64,000 nt of DNA, from the NCBI RefSeq assembly GCF_028463845.1, contig NZ_CP116805.1:1302001-1366000 (forward strand), given 5' to 3'. Positions 33,749 through 43,048 of this stretch are shown here, in pieces. The stretch comes from Gimibacter soli (GTDB lineage: Bacteria > Pseudomonadota > Alphaproteobacteria > Sphingomonadales > Kordiimonadaceae). The position numbers and the translations under genes were made by a program. The notes beneath the pieces were generated by a model. It saw nothing but the letters and a program-made list of their open reading frames with translations. It searched no databases and was not told the origin of the DNA. Numbering within the stretch: position 1 is the stretch's first letter; the number at the start of each line of letters is the position of its first letter.

Positions 33749-34624
33749 ATGCGCTTCCTCGCGGCTTTGATGTGCGGCCTTGTCTTCTGCGCTGGTGGCG
33801 CAGTTTTTGCCGAAAATAAGCCCCGGCAAGTGATCGGGTGGGTTAGTTATGACAATCATCCGATCCATATCGCTTCAGGCCCCTTCAAGGGCGAGGGATT
33901 TGGTGATCTGACACTTGATGATATCGAGCAGCTCATGCCCGCTTACCAGCTTGACCGGATGCAGGTGAGTGCTGCCCGCATGATGCGGCTTCTGGACGGA
34001 GACACGCCAGTTTGTGCCTCGGTATTGATGAAGACACCGGAGCGTGCTGCAAAATATCTATACTCGCCGCCGGTCCATGTAATCAGTGGCAATCACCTGA
34101 TCGTGCGGGTGGAAGATGCTGCCCGCGCCAGGGCTGCGCTGGATGGGGATGTCATTGATGTCGCCAGACTGCCCGCTGCCGGCTTCGCCAGTATGGGTAA
34201 GGTCCGGACCCGTATGCTGGGGCCCGCAATCGATCCGTTTGTTGACGAGATGAAGGCTGCAGGCAGGGTGGTTGAGGTGAATAATCTGGCGGCCGTCCTG
34301 TCATTGCTGGCGCGCGAACGTGTAGACCATGCCTTTGGAAATCCTGAAGAAGTCGGGTATTTCGAACGAGCGGAGCCGGAAACCTATGCGGGGCGGCTGG
34401 TGGTTTTTCCGGTCAAGGGGGCAGCGAAGACTATCCTTGGCTATTTCGCCTGTGCCAAAACGTCTGTCACTGCGGCATTTTTAAGCGATCTCGGGCGTTT
34501 GATGGGCAGTTTCAGCGGACTGCCGCCCTGGTACGAATATTACCGGCAATGGGCCGGCCCCTATGCCGCGCCGGGCGATGAACTGATCCGCCGCGCCGAT
34601 CCCGTGGCTGATCCCGAAAACTGA
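33749..34624 (+). CDS. Periplasmic solute-binding-like protein, second of tandem pair
   Basis: Exported protein of 291 residues with a clear signal peptide (MRFLAALMCGLVFCAGGAVFA). It aligns by eye with the upstream gene along its length: IGWVSYDNHPIHIASGPFKGEGFGD, TLDDIEQLMPAYQLDR, CASVLMKTPERAAKYLYSPP, VDHAFGNPEEVGYFERAEP and FACAKTSVTAAFL. The acidic/aromatic pattern GPxxGxGxxDxTLDD and the PERAxxYLYSxP motif are shared by both. It may be a ligand sensor or an orphan binding protein. No permease genes adjoin. Confidence 0.82.
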   Translation: MRFLAALMCGLVFCAGGAVFAENKPRQVIGWVSYDNHPIHIASGPFKGEGFGDLTLDDIEQLMPAYQLDRMQVSAARMMRLLDGDTPVCASVLMKTPERAAKYLYSPPVHVISGNHLIVRVEDAARARAALDGDVIDVARLPAAGFASMGKVRTRMLGPAIDPFVDEMKAAGRVVEVNNLAAVLSLLARERVDHAFGNPEEVGYFERAEPETYAGRLVVFPVKGAAKTILGYFACAKTSVTAAFLSDLGRLMGSFSGLPPWYEYYRQWAGPYAAPGDELIRRADPVADPEN

Positions 34625-34695
34625 CCGCGATCCCTTCATTTTTTGCCGTTTTCCCCCTGTTCAAGGCGGGAAAATTTGCTAATAAGGGGCGACAG

Positions 34696-34714
34696 TCGCT
34701 GCCTTCGGCGGCGA
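34696..34714 (+). promoter_or_regulatory. Perfect hairpin in the yebC leader
   Basis: An 8-base stem (one G-T pair) with a TTC loop, TCGCTGCC-TTC-GGCGGCGA. It is followed by GGCGATCATCC-ATTATA-GGCGATGATCC, an 11-base near-direct repeat. Placed 125 bases before yebC; function unknown. Confidence 0.4.
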
Positions 34715-34838
34715 TCATCCATTATAGGCGATGATCCGGTCATGCGTCTGGCCGGGCCTGGCCGCGGAAACGCGAAGCCGGGACCTCGGCGCAAGGCACG
34801 GGTCACGCAAAAAGTAAGGTCTGGAACAAGAGGATACC

Positions 34839-35588
34839 ATGGCAGGCCATTCCCAGTTTAAGAACATCATGCACCGCAAGGGTGCGCAGGACGCCAAGCG
34901 TTCCAAAATCTTCTCGAAACTTTCGCGTGAAATCACCATGGCGGCCAAGCTTGGCGGTGCCGATATCGGCTCGAACGCCCGCCTGCGCCTGGCGATTTCC
35001 ACGGCACGCGCCCAGTCGATGCCGAAAGACAATATCGAACGCGCCATTCAGAAAGCCTCGGGCGGCGACGCCGAGAACTATGACGAACTGCGCTACGAAG
35101 GCTACGGCCCCGGCGGCGTCGGCATCATCGTCGAAGCACTCACCGACAACCGCAACCGCACGGCATCCGACGTTCGCACCATCTTCTCGAAAGCTGGTGG
35201 CAACATGGGTGAAAGCGGCTCGGTTTCCTTCATGTTTGACCGCGTCGGCGAGATCGTTTTCAAGGCTGATGTGACGGACGCAGACACGATGTTTGAAGCA
35301 GCACTTGAAGCCGGTGCGGCGGAAGTGGAATCGGACGAGGACGGCCACGCCGTTTACACCGATCCGGCTGACCTGCATGCCGTTGCCTCGGCACTGAGCG
35401 ACGCGCTGAAGGCCGAGCCCGAGAGCGCAAAGCTGATCTTCAAGCCGAAAGAGCCGACCGCGCTCGACAAGGAAGGCGCCGAGAAGCTGATGAAGCTTCT
35501 GGATGCGCTTGAGGACAATGACGACGTTCAAACCGTTTTCGGGGCCTACGATATTCCGGCCGATGTGCTGGCGAGCCTCGAAGGCTGA
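34839..35588 (+). CDS. yebC: YebC/PmpR-family translation or transcription regulator
   Basis: Protein of 249 residues starting [23 protein letters not shown], the family hallmark. [27 protein letters not shown] and [14 protein letters not shown] follow, as does [23 protein letters not shown]. It is often found upstream of ruvCAB, as here. Members bind DNA or help ribosomes at difficult motifs. An AAGAGGAT ribosome site precedes ATG 34839. A hairpin terminator separates it from ruvC. Confidence 0.97.
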   Translation: MAGHSQFKNIMHRKGAQDAKRSKIFSKLSREITMAAKLGGADIGSNARLRLAISTARAQSMPKDNIERAIQKASGGDAENYDELRYEGYGPGGVGIIVEALTDNRNRTASDVRTIFSKAGGNMGESGSVSFMFDRVGEIVFKADVTDADTMFEAALEAGAAEVESDEDGHAVYTDPADLHAVASALSDALKAEPESAKLIFKPKEPTALDKEGAEKLMKLLDALEDNDDVQTVFGAYDIPADVLASLEG

Positions 35589-35597
35589 TAACAACCG

Positions 35598-35630
35598 GGC
35601 GTCGGGGGCTTTCCCTCCGGCGCCTCTTTT
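35598..35630 (+). terminator. Intrinsic terminator after yebC
   Basis: GGCGTCGG (35598-35605) pairs with CCGGCGCC (35617-35624) with one G-T pair, followed by TCTTTT. It may only partly end transcription before ruvC. Confidence 0.7.
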
Positions 35631-35653
35631 CTCTGGGGGAACGGCGGCAGCCG

Positions 35654-36175
35654 ATGAGAGTATTGGGTCTTGATCCGGGTTTGCAACGCACCGGCTGGGG
35701 TATCGTCGATGCCGTGGGGACCCGTCTTTCCCATGTCGCCAACGGCACCGTGACAACCGACCCGAAGGCGAGCCTTGCAGAACGGCTTGTGCAACTGGCC
35801 CATGGCCTGCGCACCGTCCTTGCCGACTGGAAACCCGAGGCCTGCGCGGTTGAGGAAACCTTCGTCAACAAGAACCCCACCTCTACGCTGAAGCTTGGCC
35901 AGGCGCGCGGCATCGCACTTTATGTGCCGGCGGAAGCTGGCCTTATTGTTGCCGAATATACCCCCAATCATGTCAAGAAGTCGGTGGTTGGAGTAGGCCA
36001 TGCCGCCAAGGAACAGATTGACGCTATGGTCAACATGCTACTGCCAGGAGTGAAGATCACCGGGCCTGATGCCGCAGACGCGCTTGCCGTCGCCATCACG
36101 CATGCCCATCACCTGGCAACCGATGCCGCCCTGATGCGAAGGGCCCAGCCCCCGGCAAGGAGGGCAGCACCATGA
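35654..36175 (+). CDS. ruvC: Crossover junction endodeoxyribonuclease RuvC
   Basis: Holliday-junction resolvase of 173 residues. Acidic active-site residues lie in [15 protein letters not shown] (Asp7), [11 protein letters not shown], and [17 protein letters not shown] near the end. The [16 protein letters not shown] segment is typical. It is the first gene of ruvCAB, overlapping ruvA by 4 bases (ATGA). Confidence 0.97.
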   Translation: MRVLGLDPGLQRTGWGIVDAVGTRLSHVANGTVTTDPKASLAERLVQLAHGLRTVLADWKPEACAVEETFVNKNPTSTLKLGQARGIALYVPAEAGLIVAEYTPNHVKKSVVGVGHAAKEQIDAMVNMLLPGVKITGPDAADALAVAITHAHHLATDAALMRRAQPPARRAAP

Positions 36176-36792
36176 TCGCCAAGCTTTCCGGACTTGTGGA
36201 TACTGTCGGCACCGATTTCTGCATCATCGATGTGGGCGGCGTGGGCTATCTGGTGCAGGGCTCGTCCCGCACGCTTGGCGCGTTGCCGGGGCAGGGCGAG
36301 GCCGCGCGGCTCCATATCGAAACGATTGTGCGCGAGGATGCCATCACGCTTTATGGCTTCGCGACCGTGGCAGAGCGGGACATGTACCGCCTGCTGACGT
36401 CGGTACAAGGCGTGGGCGCCAAGGTTGGCCTTGCGATCCTGTCGGCCCTCAGCCCCACCGAAGTTGAAAATTCGATCGCGGCGCAGGACGCCAAGTCGAT
36501 CACCCGTGCGAACGGCGTGGGGCCGAAGCTCGCCCAGCGCATTGTCAACGAACTGAAAGACAAGGTCGCCGGTATCGTCGCCGCGTCGCCCAAGGGCGTG
36601 GCGGTCAATGGCGCGGCAGCCCCTGCGGCCTCGCAGGCCGGGATCATCGGCGATGCTGTGTCCGCACTCGTTAATCTCGGCTACCGACCGACCGACGCGC
36701 ACGGCGCCGTTGTGAAGGCTGCGAAAGAACTGGGTGAAGAAGCGACCCTCGGCAAGCTTGTGCCCGCAGCCCTCCGGGAGCTTTCGGCATGA
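36172..36792 (+). CDS. ruvA: Holliday junction branch-migration protein RuvA
   Basis: DNA-binding subunit of the RuvAB motor, 206 residues. [28 protein letters not shown] is the domain I start. [16 protein letters not shown] and [19 protein letters not shown] are the two helix-hairpin-helix motifs of domain II. The C-terminal domain III ([13 protein letters not shown]-like) binds RuvB. It overlaps both neighbours by 4 bases, giving a tightly coupled operon. Confidence 0.97.
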   Translation: MIAKLSGLVDTVGTDFCIIDVGGVGYLVQGSSRTLGALPGQGEAARLHIETIVREDAITLYGFATVAERDMYRLLTSVQGVGAKVGLAILSALSPTEVENSIAAQDAKSITRANGVGPKLAQRIVNELKDKVAGIVAASPKGVAVNGAAAPAASQAGIIGDAVSALVNLGYRPTDAHGAVVKAAKELGEEATLGKLVPAALRELSA

Positions 36793-37832
36793 GCGACGAA
36801 AGCAGGCTGATGGACCGCGAGGAAAATGCAGGTGACGGTTACGATACCGCCCTCCGCCCGCAGACGCTTGGCGACTTCATCGGCCAGCAGCAGGCGCGCG
36901 AGAACCTGAAGGTCTTTATCGATGCAGCCCGCGCGCGCGGCGAGGCGATGGACCATGTGCTGTTCTTTGGCCCGCCGGGCCTTGGTAAAACGACGCTTGC
37001 GCAGATTGTGGCGCGCGAGCTGGGCGTCGGCTTCCGGGCAACGTCCGGCCCGGTCATCGCGAAGGCTGGCGATCTGGCCGCGATCCTCACGAACCTGCAG
37101 GAAAACGATGTCCTCTTCATCGATGAAATCCACCGGCTGAACCCGGCGGTGGAGGAAATCCTCTATCCCGCGATGGAGGATTTCCAGCTTGATCTGATCA
37201 TCGGCGACGGCCCGGCTGCACGGTCGGTGCGGATCGACCTGCCGAAATTCACGCTTGTGGGCGCCACCACGCGCTCGGGCCTGATCACCAAGCCACTCCG
37301 CGACCGGTTCGGTATCCCGACCCGGCTTGAGTTTTATTCGACCGAAGAGCTGACCGAAGTGGTGCGGCGTGGTGCGCGGCTTCTTGGCCTCGCCATGACC
37401 GAAGACGGTGCCCGTGAAGTGGCGGCCCGCTCGCGCGGCACCCCGCGTATCGCTGGTCGCTTGCTGCGCCGGGTGCGCGATTTTGCACTGGTGGCGGAAA
37501 AGGATACTGTGGACGCCGTGGCGGCGGACGGTGCGCTGACGCGCCTCGCCGTCGACAAGCTCGGCCTTGACCTCATGGACCGGCGCTATCTTTCCTGCAT
37601 CGGCGAAACCTATATGGGCGGCCCTGTGGGTATCGAAACGCTGGCAGCCGCGCTTTCCGAACCTCGCGACGCCATCGAGGATATCATCGAGCCTTATCTG
37701 ATGCAGATCGGCCTTGTGGCGCGCACGCCGCGCGGGCGCATCCTGTCGCCCGATGGCTGGAAGCATCTGGGGCTCAATCCGCCTGCCGGCACTGGCGGGG
37801 CGCAGTTCGATCTTCTGGGAGGTGGCAAATGA
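36789..37832 (+). CDS. ruvB: Holliday junction branch-migration ATPase RuvB
   Basis: AAA+ motor of 347 residues. [19 protein letters not shown] leads to Walker [15 protein letters not shown], Walker [17 protein letters not shown], sensor 1 [11 protein letters not shown], and the arginine/sensor 2 region [21 protein letters not shown]. The C-terminal winged helix ([21 protein letters not shown]) is complete. It overlaps ruvA and ybgC by 4 bases each. Confidence 0.98.
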   Translation: MSDESRLMDREENAGDGYDTALRPQTLGDFIGQQQARENLKVFIDAARARGEAMDHVLFFGPPGLGKTTLAQIVARELGVGFRATSGPVIAKAGDLAAILTNLQENDVLFIDEIHRLNPAVEEILYPAMEDFQLDLIIGDGPAARSVRIDLPKFTLVGATTRSGLITKPLRDRFGIPTRLEFYSTEELTEVVRRGARLLGLAMTEDGAREVAARSRGTPRIAGRLLRRVRDFALVAEKDTVDAVAADGALTRLAVDKLGLDLMDRRYLSCIGETYMGGPVGIETLAAALSEPRDAIEDIIEPYLMQIGLVARTPRGRILSPDGWKHLGLNPPAGTGGAQFDLLGGGK

Positions 37833-38305
37833 CCCTGATGCCCGCCTCTGGCGAATGGAGTGACGGTGTCTTCCGTTTCCCGATCCGCGTTTACTACGAG
37901 GATACGGATGTCGGCGGCATGGTCTATCACGGTCGCTATGTCAGCTTTTTCGAGCGGGTCCGGTCGGAAAGCATCCGGGGCAGTGCGGCAGACGTTGATG
38001 CGCTTTTCGATCTGCCTGCTGCCGAGGGCGGGCCGCTCACCTATGTCGTGTCGTCGATCAATGTGAAATATCACCGGCAGGCCAAGGTTGGTGATGTGCT
38101 GATCGGCCATTCGACCGTCACCCGCGTGCGCGGGGCAGCGGTTGAAATAAAGCAATGGATTGACCGCGAAGGCGAACGTGTCGCCGAAGCGGATCTGGTT
38201 GTCGCCATCGTCGGAAACGATGGCAGGCCGCGCCGCTGGCCCAAAGCGGTGGAAGAATGCTGGCGCAACTGGCAGGCCATCGAGGCCGGCCGGCAGGGCG
38301 CCTGA
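37829..38305 (+). CDS. ybgC: Tol-Pal associated acyl-CoA thioesterase YbgC
   Basis: Hotdog-fold thioesterase of 158 residues. The active-site block [29 protein letters not shown] carries the catalytic Asp of the 4HBT type I family. It precedes tolQ, the usual order of the Tol cluster, and overlaps ruvB by 4 bases. Confidence 0.95.
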   Translation: MTLMPASGEWSDGVFRFPIRVYYEDTDVGGMVYHGRYVSFFERVRSESIRGSAADVDALFDLPAAEGGPLTYVVSSINVKYHRQAKVGDVLIGHSTVTRVRGAAVEIKQWIDREGERVAEADLVVAIVGNDGRPRRWPKAVEECWRNWQAIEAGRQGA

Positions 38306-38331
38306 TAACAACGAGGATCATAGAGGATCAG

Positions 38332-39060
38332 ATGGATCAGACTCTCGAAGCAACCGAACTCGCGGGCAGCGTAGCCCAGCATGACTTTTCGATCATCGGC
38401 ATGTTCATGCAGGCCGACTGGGTCGTCAAACTGGTGATGCTGATGCTGATCGGCGCCAGTATCTGGGGCTGGTCGATCATTTTCAACACCTGGAAGCGCA
38501 TGAAGGAAGCTCGCGGCAAGGCCAACCAGTTCGAGGATGTGTTCTGGTCGGGCAATTCGCTGGATGACCTATATGCCCGGCTGAAGGCTGCGCCCGATCA
38601 CCCGATGGCGGCGGTGTTTGTGGCGGCGATGCGCGAATGGCAGCGCAGCCTTACGGCCCGCACCTCATCGGCGCTGGACAAGGTGACCGTGTCGGACCGC
38701 ATCTACAAGGTGATGCATGTCACCACCCAGCGCGAGATGGAACGCCTCGAAGGCCAGGTGGCGTACCTTGCCACCATCGGCTCGGCCTCGCCGTTTGTCG
38801 GTCTTTTCGGCACCGTCTGGGGGATCATGAACGCCTTCACCGGCATCGCGACCGCATCCGATACCTCGCTTGCCACCGTGGCGCCGGGTATCGCCGAAGC
38901 GCTGCTTGCGACCGCACTGGGCCTGATCGCTGCTATCCCCTCGGTTATCGCCTACAACAAACTGTCGAACGACCTTGGCCGGTATGGCATGCGCGTTGAA
39001 GGCTTTGCGGACGAGTTTGCCGCCATCCTGTCGCGTCAGCTTGACGAACGGAGCCACTGA
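38332..39060 (+). CDS. tolQ: Tol-Pal system proton-channel subunit TolQ
   Basis: Inner-membrane protein of 242 residues with three transmembrane helices (about 22-42, 140-160, 178-198). Family blocks are LATIGSASPFVGLFGTVWGIMNAF and APGIAEALLATALGLIAAIPSVIAYN, with the channel-lining Thr residues. ATG 38332 (MDQTLEATEL) has AGAGGATC just before it; the frame is open to 38257. It forms the proton-driven motor with TolR and energises TolA. Confidence 0.96.
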   Translation: MDQTLEATELAGSVAQHDFSIIGMFMQADWVVKLVMLMLIGASIWGWSIIFNTWKRMKEARGKANQFEDVFWSGNSLDDLYARLKAAPDHPMAAVFVAAMREWQRSLTARTSSALDKVTVSDRIYKVMHVTTQREMERLEGQVAYLATIGSASPFVGLFGTVWGIMNAFTGIATASDTSLATVAPGIAEALLATALGLIAAIPSVIAYNKLSNDLGRYGMRVEGFADEFAAILSRQLDERSH

Positions 39061-39062
39061 TC

Positions 39063-39506
39063 ATGGGTGCGTCCGTCACTGGCAGCGACATCCGGGGCCG
39101 CAAGACCGGTCGCCGCCGTTACGCCCCGATGGCCGAAATCAACGTGACGCCCTTCGTGGACGTCATGCTGGTGCTTCTGATCATCTTCATGGTGGCAGCG
39201 CCGCTTCTCACCGCCGGTGTGGCGGTGGACCTGCCCAAGGCGAAAGCCAAGCCGCTGGCGCAGGACAGCAAGCCGCTTGAAGTTTCGATGGATCAAAAAG
39301 GCGCCATATTCCTCGCTGATACTGCCATCACGGTCGAAGAGCTGGGGCCGCGCCTCAAGGCAATCTCCGAAAACCGTATGGATACCCGCATCTATATCCG
39401 GGCTGACCGGACGCTGGATTACGGGGATGTCATGGAAGTTGTCGGCACCATCAACTCGGCTGGTTTTACCAAGGTGGCCCTGATTGCAGACCCGTCGAAG
39501 AAATGA
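39063..39506 (+). CDS. tolR: Tol-Pal system protein TolR
   Basis: ExbD/TolR-type protein of 147 residues. RRRYAPMAEINVTPFVDVMLVLLIIFMVAAP contains the single transmembrane helix with the proton-binding Asp. The periplasmic domain follows ([32 protein letters not shown]). It starts two bases after tolQ and its end overlaps the tolA start. Confidence 0.96.
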   Translation: MGASVTGSDIRGRKTGRRRYAPMAEINVTPFVDVMLVLLIIFMVAAPLLTAGVAVDLPKAKAKPLAQDSKPLEVSMDQKGAIFLADTAITVEELGPRLKAISENRMDTRIYIRADRTLDYGDVMEVVGTINSAGFTKVALIADPSKK

Positions 39507-40392
39507 TGAAGACCGGCTTCTGCCGGTCTCTGAAAACAAGCCTGATCGTGCCGGCTGGCTCATGTCGGCGGCGCTGCATGTCGGCGTCGTGGGCGTTGTC
39601 ATTTACGGACTGCCGAGCATCGAGCGACCGAATATCGCGCCGCCGCCGCCGATTGTGATCGAGTTCGACCAGATCGCTGAAAAAACCCAGCAGCTCGCCC
39701 CCGCGCCGGAGGAAAAGGCCGAGGAAGAAACTAAGCCCGAGGAAGAGCCGAAGTTTGCCCCGGCGCCGGAACCCGAGCCCGAGCAGGCGGAAAGCGTGCC
39801 GCTGCCGGAGCCGAAACCGGCCGAGCCCGAGAAGAAAGAAGAGAAGCCCGAACCCCCGAAGCCGAAGCCCGAGGAAATCGAGCGCAAGCAGGTGGTGGAT
39901 AACGTGCGTCCGCAAGCCAAGCCGAAGCCGCCGAGCCGCTTCAGCGCCTCGCGCATTTCGGCCCTCATCGACAAGTCGATCAAGGAAGACCAGAAGCCCG
40001 AGACCGACAAGAAGGATGAGGAAAAGGCACCCGAGCAGGCGGTGAAGAAAGATACGTTCGCCGCCCTCCGTGGCCGGTTCGCCACCGCCTCGCTGAAGGA
40101 TGCACTGAGCCAGAAACTGGCCGGTTGCTGGAACTTCCCGGGCGGGGCCAAGGATGTATCGAACTTCAACGTGACGGTGCGGATTTACCTGCGCCCGGAC
40201 GGATCATTGTCCCGCCTGCCGCAATATGCGGAAGTGGGCGATCTTTCGGATGGTTTCTATCGTACCTTTGCGGAAAGCGCGCTTCGGGCGGTTCGCCAGT
40301 GTGAGCCCTTCAATGAGGCAAGCGAGTATATTCGTGAAGGCAACAGCTATATCGATTTCAATTTCAACGGGCGCGAGTTCGCCGGCGGCTGA
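39484..40392 (+). CDS. tolA: Tol-Pal system protein TolA
   Basis: Protein of 302 residues. A short cytoplasmic N-terminus, one membrane helix (about 27-43, [17 protein letters not shown]), a Pro/Glu/Lys-rich extended domain (about 50-150) and a C-terminal TolA domain ending [18 protein letters not shown]. It spans the periplasm to contact Pal and TolB. The start is TTG 39484, inside tolR by 23 bases, supported by AAGGTGG six bases upstream. ATG 39562 is a shorter alternative but would remove the charged N-terminus before the helix. Confidence 0.92.
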   Translation: MQTRRRNDEDRLLPVSENKPDRAGWLMSAALHVGVVGVVIYGLPSIERPNIAPPPPIVIEFDQIAEKTQQLAPAPEEKAEEETKPEEEPKFAPAPEPEPEQAESVPLPEPKPAEPEKKEEKPEPPKPKPEEIERKQVVDNVRPQAKPKPPSRFSASRISALIDKSIKEDQKPETDKKDEEKAPEQAVKKDTFAALRGRFATASLKDALSQKLAGCWNFPGGAKDVSNFNVTVRIYLRPDGSLSRLPQYAEVGDLSDGFYRTFAESALRAVRQCEPFNEASEYIREGNSYIDFNFNGREFAGG

Positions 40393-40436
40393 TCGCCGGG
40401 GTGCCCAGAACACGAGAAGACAAAGGACCGTTTGAC

Positions 40437-41786
40437 ATGCTGAGACTGTTTACCGGACTCATCCTGATTGTCGCGGCGACGGCAGGGGCCTCCGCCCAGA
40501 TGCGCGTCGATGTGAACCGCGGGACGATGGACCCTGTGCCCATCGCGATCCCCGATTTCTTTGCGCCTGAAAACACGGAAACCGCCTCGGGGCGGCTTGC
40601 CGAGATCGGTGCCAGCATGTCGCAGGTCATCACCAACAACCTCGTCTCCACGGGGCTGTTCCGGGCTATTGACCCCAAGGCCTTCATCGAGAAACAACCG
40701 GCTGCGGGCGCGCGCCCCAAGTTCGCCTCGTGGCGACCGCTGGCGACCCAGGGCCTTGTCACCGGCACGATCCGCATGCTGCCGAACGGCAACCTGCGCG
40801 TCGAATTCCGCCTGTGGGACGTGGTGCAGGAAATCCAGATGGAAGGGGTTGGCTATTCCACGCCGGCCTCCAACTGGCGCCGCATCGCCCATGTGATCTC
40901 GGACCGTATCTATACCCGCCTCACCGGTGAGGAAGGCTATTTCGATACGCGGATCGTCTATATCGCTGAAACCGGCAAGGCAACGAGCCGCACCAAGCGC
41001 CTTGCGATCATGGATCAGGACGGTGCCAACCAGCAGCTCCTGACCGATGGCAGCTATCTGGTGCTGACCCCGCGCTTCTCGCCGAACCGCCAGGAAATCA
41101 CCTTCCTCAGCTACTATAAGAACGAGCCGCGGGTTTACCTGTTCAACATCCTGTCGAACCGGTTTGAAATCCTTGGCGATTTCCCGAACATGACCTTCGC
41201 CCCGCGCTTCTCGCCCGACGGCAACAAGGTGATCATGACGCTCGCGGAAAAGGGCAACTCGGACATCTATACGATGGACCTGCGCACCCGCCGCGTGACG
41301 CGTCTGACGACCCATCCGGGTATCGATACGAGCCCGAGCTATTCGCCTGACGGATCGCGGATCGTCTTCAACTCGGACCGTGGCGGCAGCCAGCAGCTTT
41401 ATGTGATGAATGCGGACGGCACCAACGTGCAGCGCATCTCATTCGGCAAAGGCCGTTATGCGACGCCCGTATGGTCGCCGCGTGGTGACCTTGTCGCCTT
41501 CACCAAGATGGGGGATTCCAAGTTCCGCATCGGCGTGATGAAGCCCGATGGCACCGGCGAGCGCCTGCTGACCGATGCCTATCAGGACGAAGGCCCGACG
41601 TGGGCGCCGAACGGCCGTGTGATCATGTATTTCCGAACCACGCCCTATGACCGCGCCGGCAATGGTGGCCGGGCATCGCTGTGGTCGGTTGACCTGACCG
41701 GTTATAACGAACGCCAGATCAAGACGCCGTTCGATGCGTCCGACCCGGCATGGTCGCCGCCGCTGCCGGTAACGACCCGCAACTGA
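40437..41786 (+). CDS. tolB: Tol-Pal system protein TolB
   Basis: Periplasmic protein of 449 residues. The signal peptide ([19 protein letters not shown]) precedes an N-terminal alpha/beta domain ([20 protein letters not shown]) and a six-bladed beta-propeller with repeated [38 protein letters not shown] and [12 protein letters not shown] blades. ATG 40437 has AAAGGA at good spacing. pal would normally follow, but the next gene is on the other strand three bases away. Confidence 0.96.
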   Translation: MLRLFTGLILIVAATAGASAQMRVDVNRGTMDPVPIAIPDFFAPENTETASGRLAEIGASMSQVITNNLVSTGLFRAIDPKAFIEKQPAAGARPKFASWRPLATQGLVTGTIRMLPNGNLRVEFRLWDVVQEIQMEGVGYSTPASNWRRIAHVISDRIYTRLTGEEGYFDTRIVYIAETGKATSRTKRLAIMDQDGANQQLLTDGSYLVLTPRFSPNRQEITFLSYYKNEPRVYLFNILSNRFEILGDFPNMTFAPRFSPDGNKVIMTLAEKGNSDIYTMDLRTRRVTRLTTHPGIDTSPSYSPDGSRIVFNSDRGGSQQLYVMNADGTNVQRISFGKGRYATPVWSPRGDLVAFTKMGDSKFRIGVMKPDGTGERLLTDAYQDEGPTWAPNGRVIMYFRTTPYDRAGNGGRASLWSVDLTGYNERQIKTPFDASDPAWSPPLPVTTRN

Positions 41787-41789
41787 GCC

Positions 41790-42356
41790 TTACACCGCCC
41801 TAATTGCCGTGGCGAACAGGGCGTCGTGGAACCAGTAAAGCCCGCCAAAAAGGGCAAGCCCGATAAGAGCCGTGACAATGTCGCGGCTCTTTGGCTGTGG
41901 GGCGGGCTTCACCCATTTGCCGTCGCGCCGGTTGATGCCGATGATCGACACAAGCGCCCAAAGGCCAAGCCCGCCAAACAGCAACACAGCCCGCGTCTCA
42001 CCGTTCGCCAGCAGGTGCAGAAGCGCCCACAGGATGACACCTGTCAGCTGCGGATGACGCAGGACCCGTTTCAGGTTGGTCGGCGCGTTCCCGGCGATGA
42101 ACAGGATCATGGCCAGCGGCATGATGAGCACGGTCACGATGCCCATGCCGCCGGTCGGTGTGTAGATCAGCCCGGTATCGGCCGACTTCCAGCCCGCCAC
42201 GATCAGGGCAATGGAGCCAACGATCATGAGCGCGAAAATGCCCTGCCACGCCATGCCGCCCACCCGGTTCTTGATGCGGGCGCGCAAGGTAGGGGCGAAG
42301 ACCGGCAAGAAATGGAGCCCGGCAAAGGCCGCTATCCCGAGACACAACAGAAGCAT
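41790..42356 (-). CDS. NnrU-family membrane protein
   Basis: Inner-membrane protein of 188 residues with five or six hydrophobic helices. GLHFLPVFAPTLRARIKNRVGGMAWQGIFAL and HPQLTGVILWALLHLLANGE are NnrU blocks. NnrU was linked to nitric-oxide metabolism in denitrifiers and is related to the isoprenoid-protein 15-cis-zeta-carotene isomerase fold; no denitrification genes are near, so the role here is open. A GGGGGAG site precedes ATG 42356. It converges on tolB. Confidence 0.88.
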   Translation of the reverse strand: MLLLCLGIAAFAGLHFLPVFAPTLRARIKNRVGGMAWQGIFALMIVGSIALIVAGWKSADTGLIYTPTGGMGIVTVLIMPLAMILFIAGNAPTNLKRVLRHPQLTGVILWALLHLLANGETRAVLLFGGLGLWALVSIIGINRRDGKWVKPAPQPKSRDIVTALIGLALFGGLYWFHDALFATAIRAV

Positions 42357-42386
42357 GCGATTTTCTCCCCCTTGGACTGTGGTTGG

Positions 42387-43022
42387 TCAGCGTGACTCCG
42401 GTAGCGGTGTACCGTAACCGATATCGAACCAGCCGCCGACGGCACCGTCAGCACCCACAAACACTTCGTCGCGGTTGCTGGATTGCCAGTCGATGATCTC
42501 GGCTGACTGGTAGAAGGCGATGAAATGGTCGATTTCGTCGCTCGTGTTTCCCTTCAGCGGCAGGTAAACCGCCAGTATCTGCTCGTGCGAGCCATTCGGG
42601 CGTTCAAGCCGGTAATAACTGAAATAGCCGCAGGGTGTGGTGGCTGACTGGTAGAGGCGTCGATTGAAAAGCGGCCAGATATCACGGCTCATGAAATCGA
42701 AGAGATTGAGGCCCACCGGGTTGCGTCCCATGCGCTCCATGACCGCTGCGGAGGCAAGACGGTAGGTCAGGCTGTCGTCGCCGCCATAATCGAGAAGCGA
42801 AACATGGGCCGCGAGGGAGCGAAGCTGGACAGGGCTGAAATCCTTGCGTCTCGGGATGCCGCCAGCGGCTTTCGCCAGCTCCTGCCAGATGCCGATCAGC
42901 TTCTGCAACGGACGCTGCTTGTCAGTTGGCAGCAGGCTCAGGAACTTGAAGTTTGCATCCATGGCATCGCAAAATCGGTCGTTGGAAACGCTGTCAGGGA
43001 TTCTTGCAGCCTTCCGGCGCAT
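42387..43022 (-). CDS. PAS_5-type (DUF1488/PF07310-like) domain protein, copy A
   Basis: Protein of 211 residues from ATG 43022 (TTG 43028 is an alternative). Its core resembles the alphaproteobacterial PAS_5 family: GIPRRKDFSPVQLRSLAAHVSLLDYGGDDSLTYRLASAAVMERMGRNPVGLNLFDFM, then PCGYFSYYRLERPNGSHEQILAVYLPL and FDIGYGTPLPE. No output domain is attached. The neighbour upstream is a paralogue 20 bases away. In related bacteria such proteins (MopJ-like) tie cell-cycle signalling to development; that role is inference here. The exact Pfam number should be confirmed. Confidence 0.75.
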   Translation of the reverse strand: MRRKAARIPDSVSNDRFCDAMDANFKFLSLLPTDKQRPLQKLIGIWQELAKAAGGIPRRKDFSPVQLRSLAAHVSLLDYGGDDSLTYRLASAAVMERMGRNPVGLNLFDFMSRDIWPLFNRRLYQSATTPCGYFSYYRLERPNGSHEQILAVYLPLKGNTSDEIDHFIAFYQSAEIIDWQSSNRDEVFVGADGAVGGWFDIGYGTPLPESR

Positions 43023-43048
43023 CGGCAAGCGCGATCTCTGCTTTCGGC

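Noticed and set aside
34625-34838. Leader of yebC considered as a tRNA or riboswitch
   Set aside because: Only one short hairpin and a near-direct repeat; no cloverleaf, T-loop sequence or known aptamer core.
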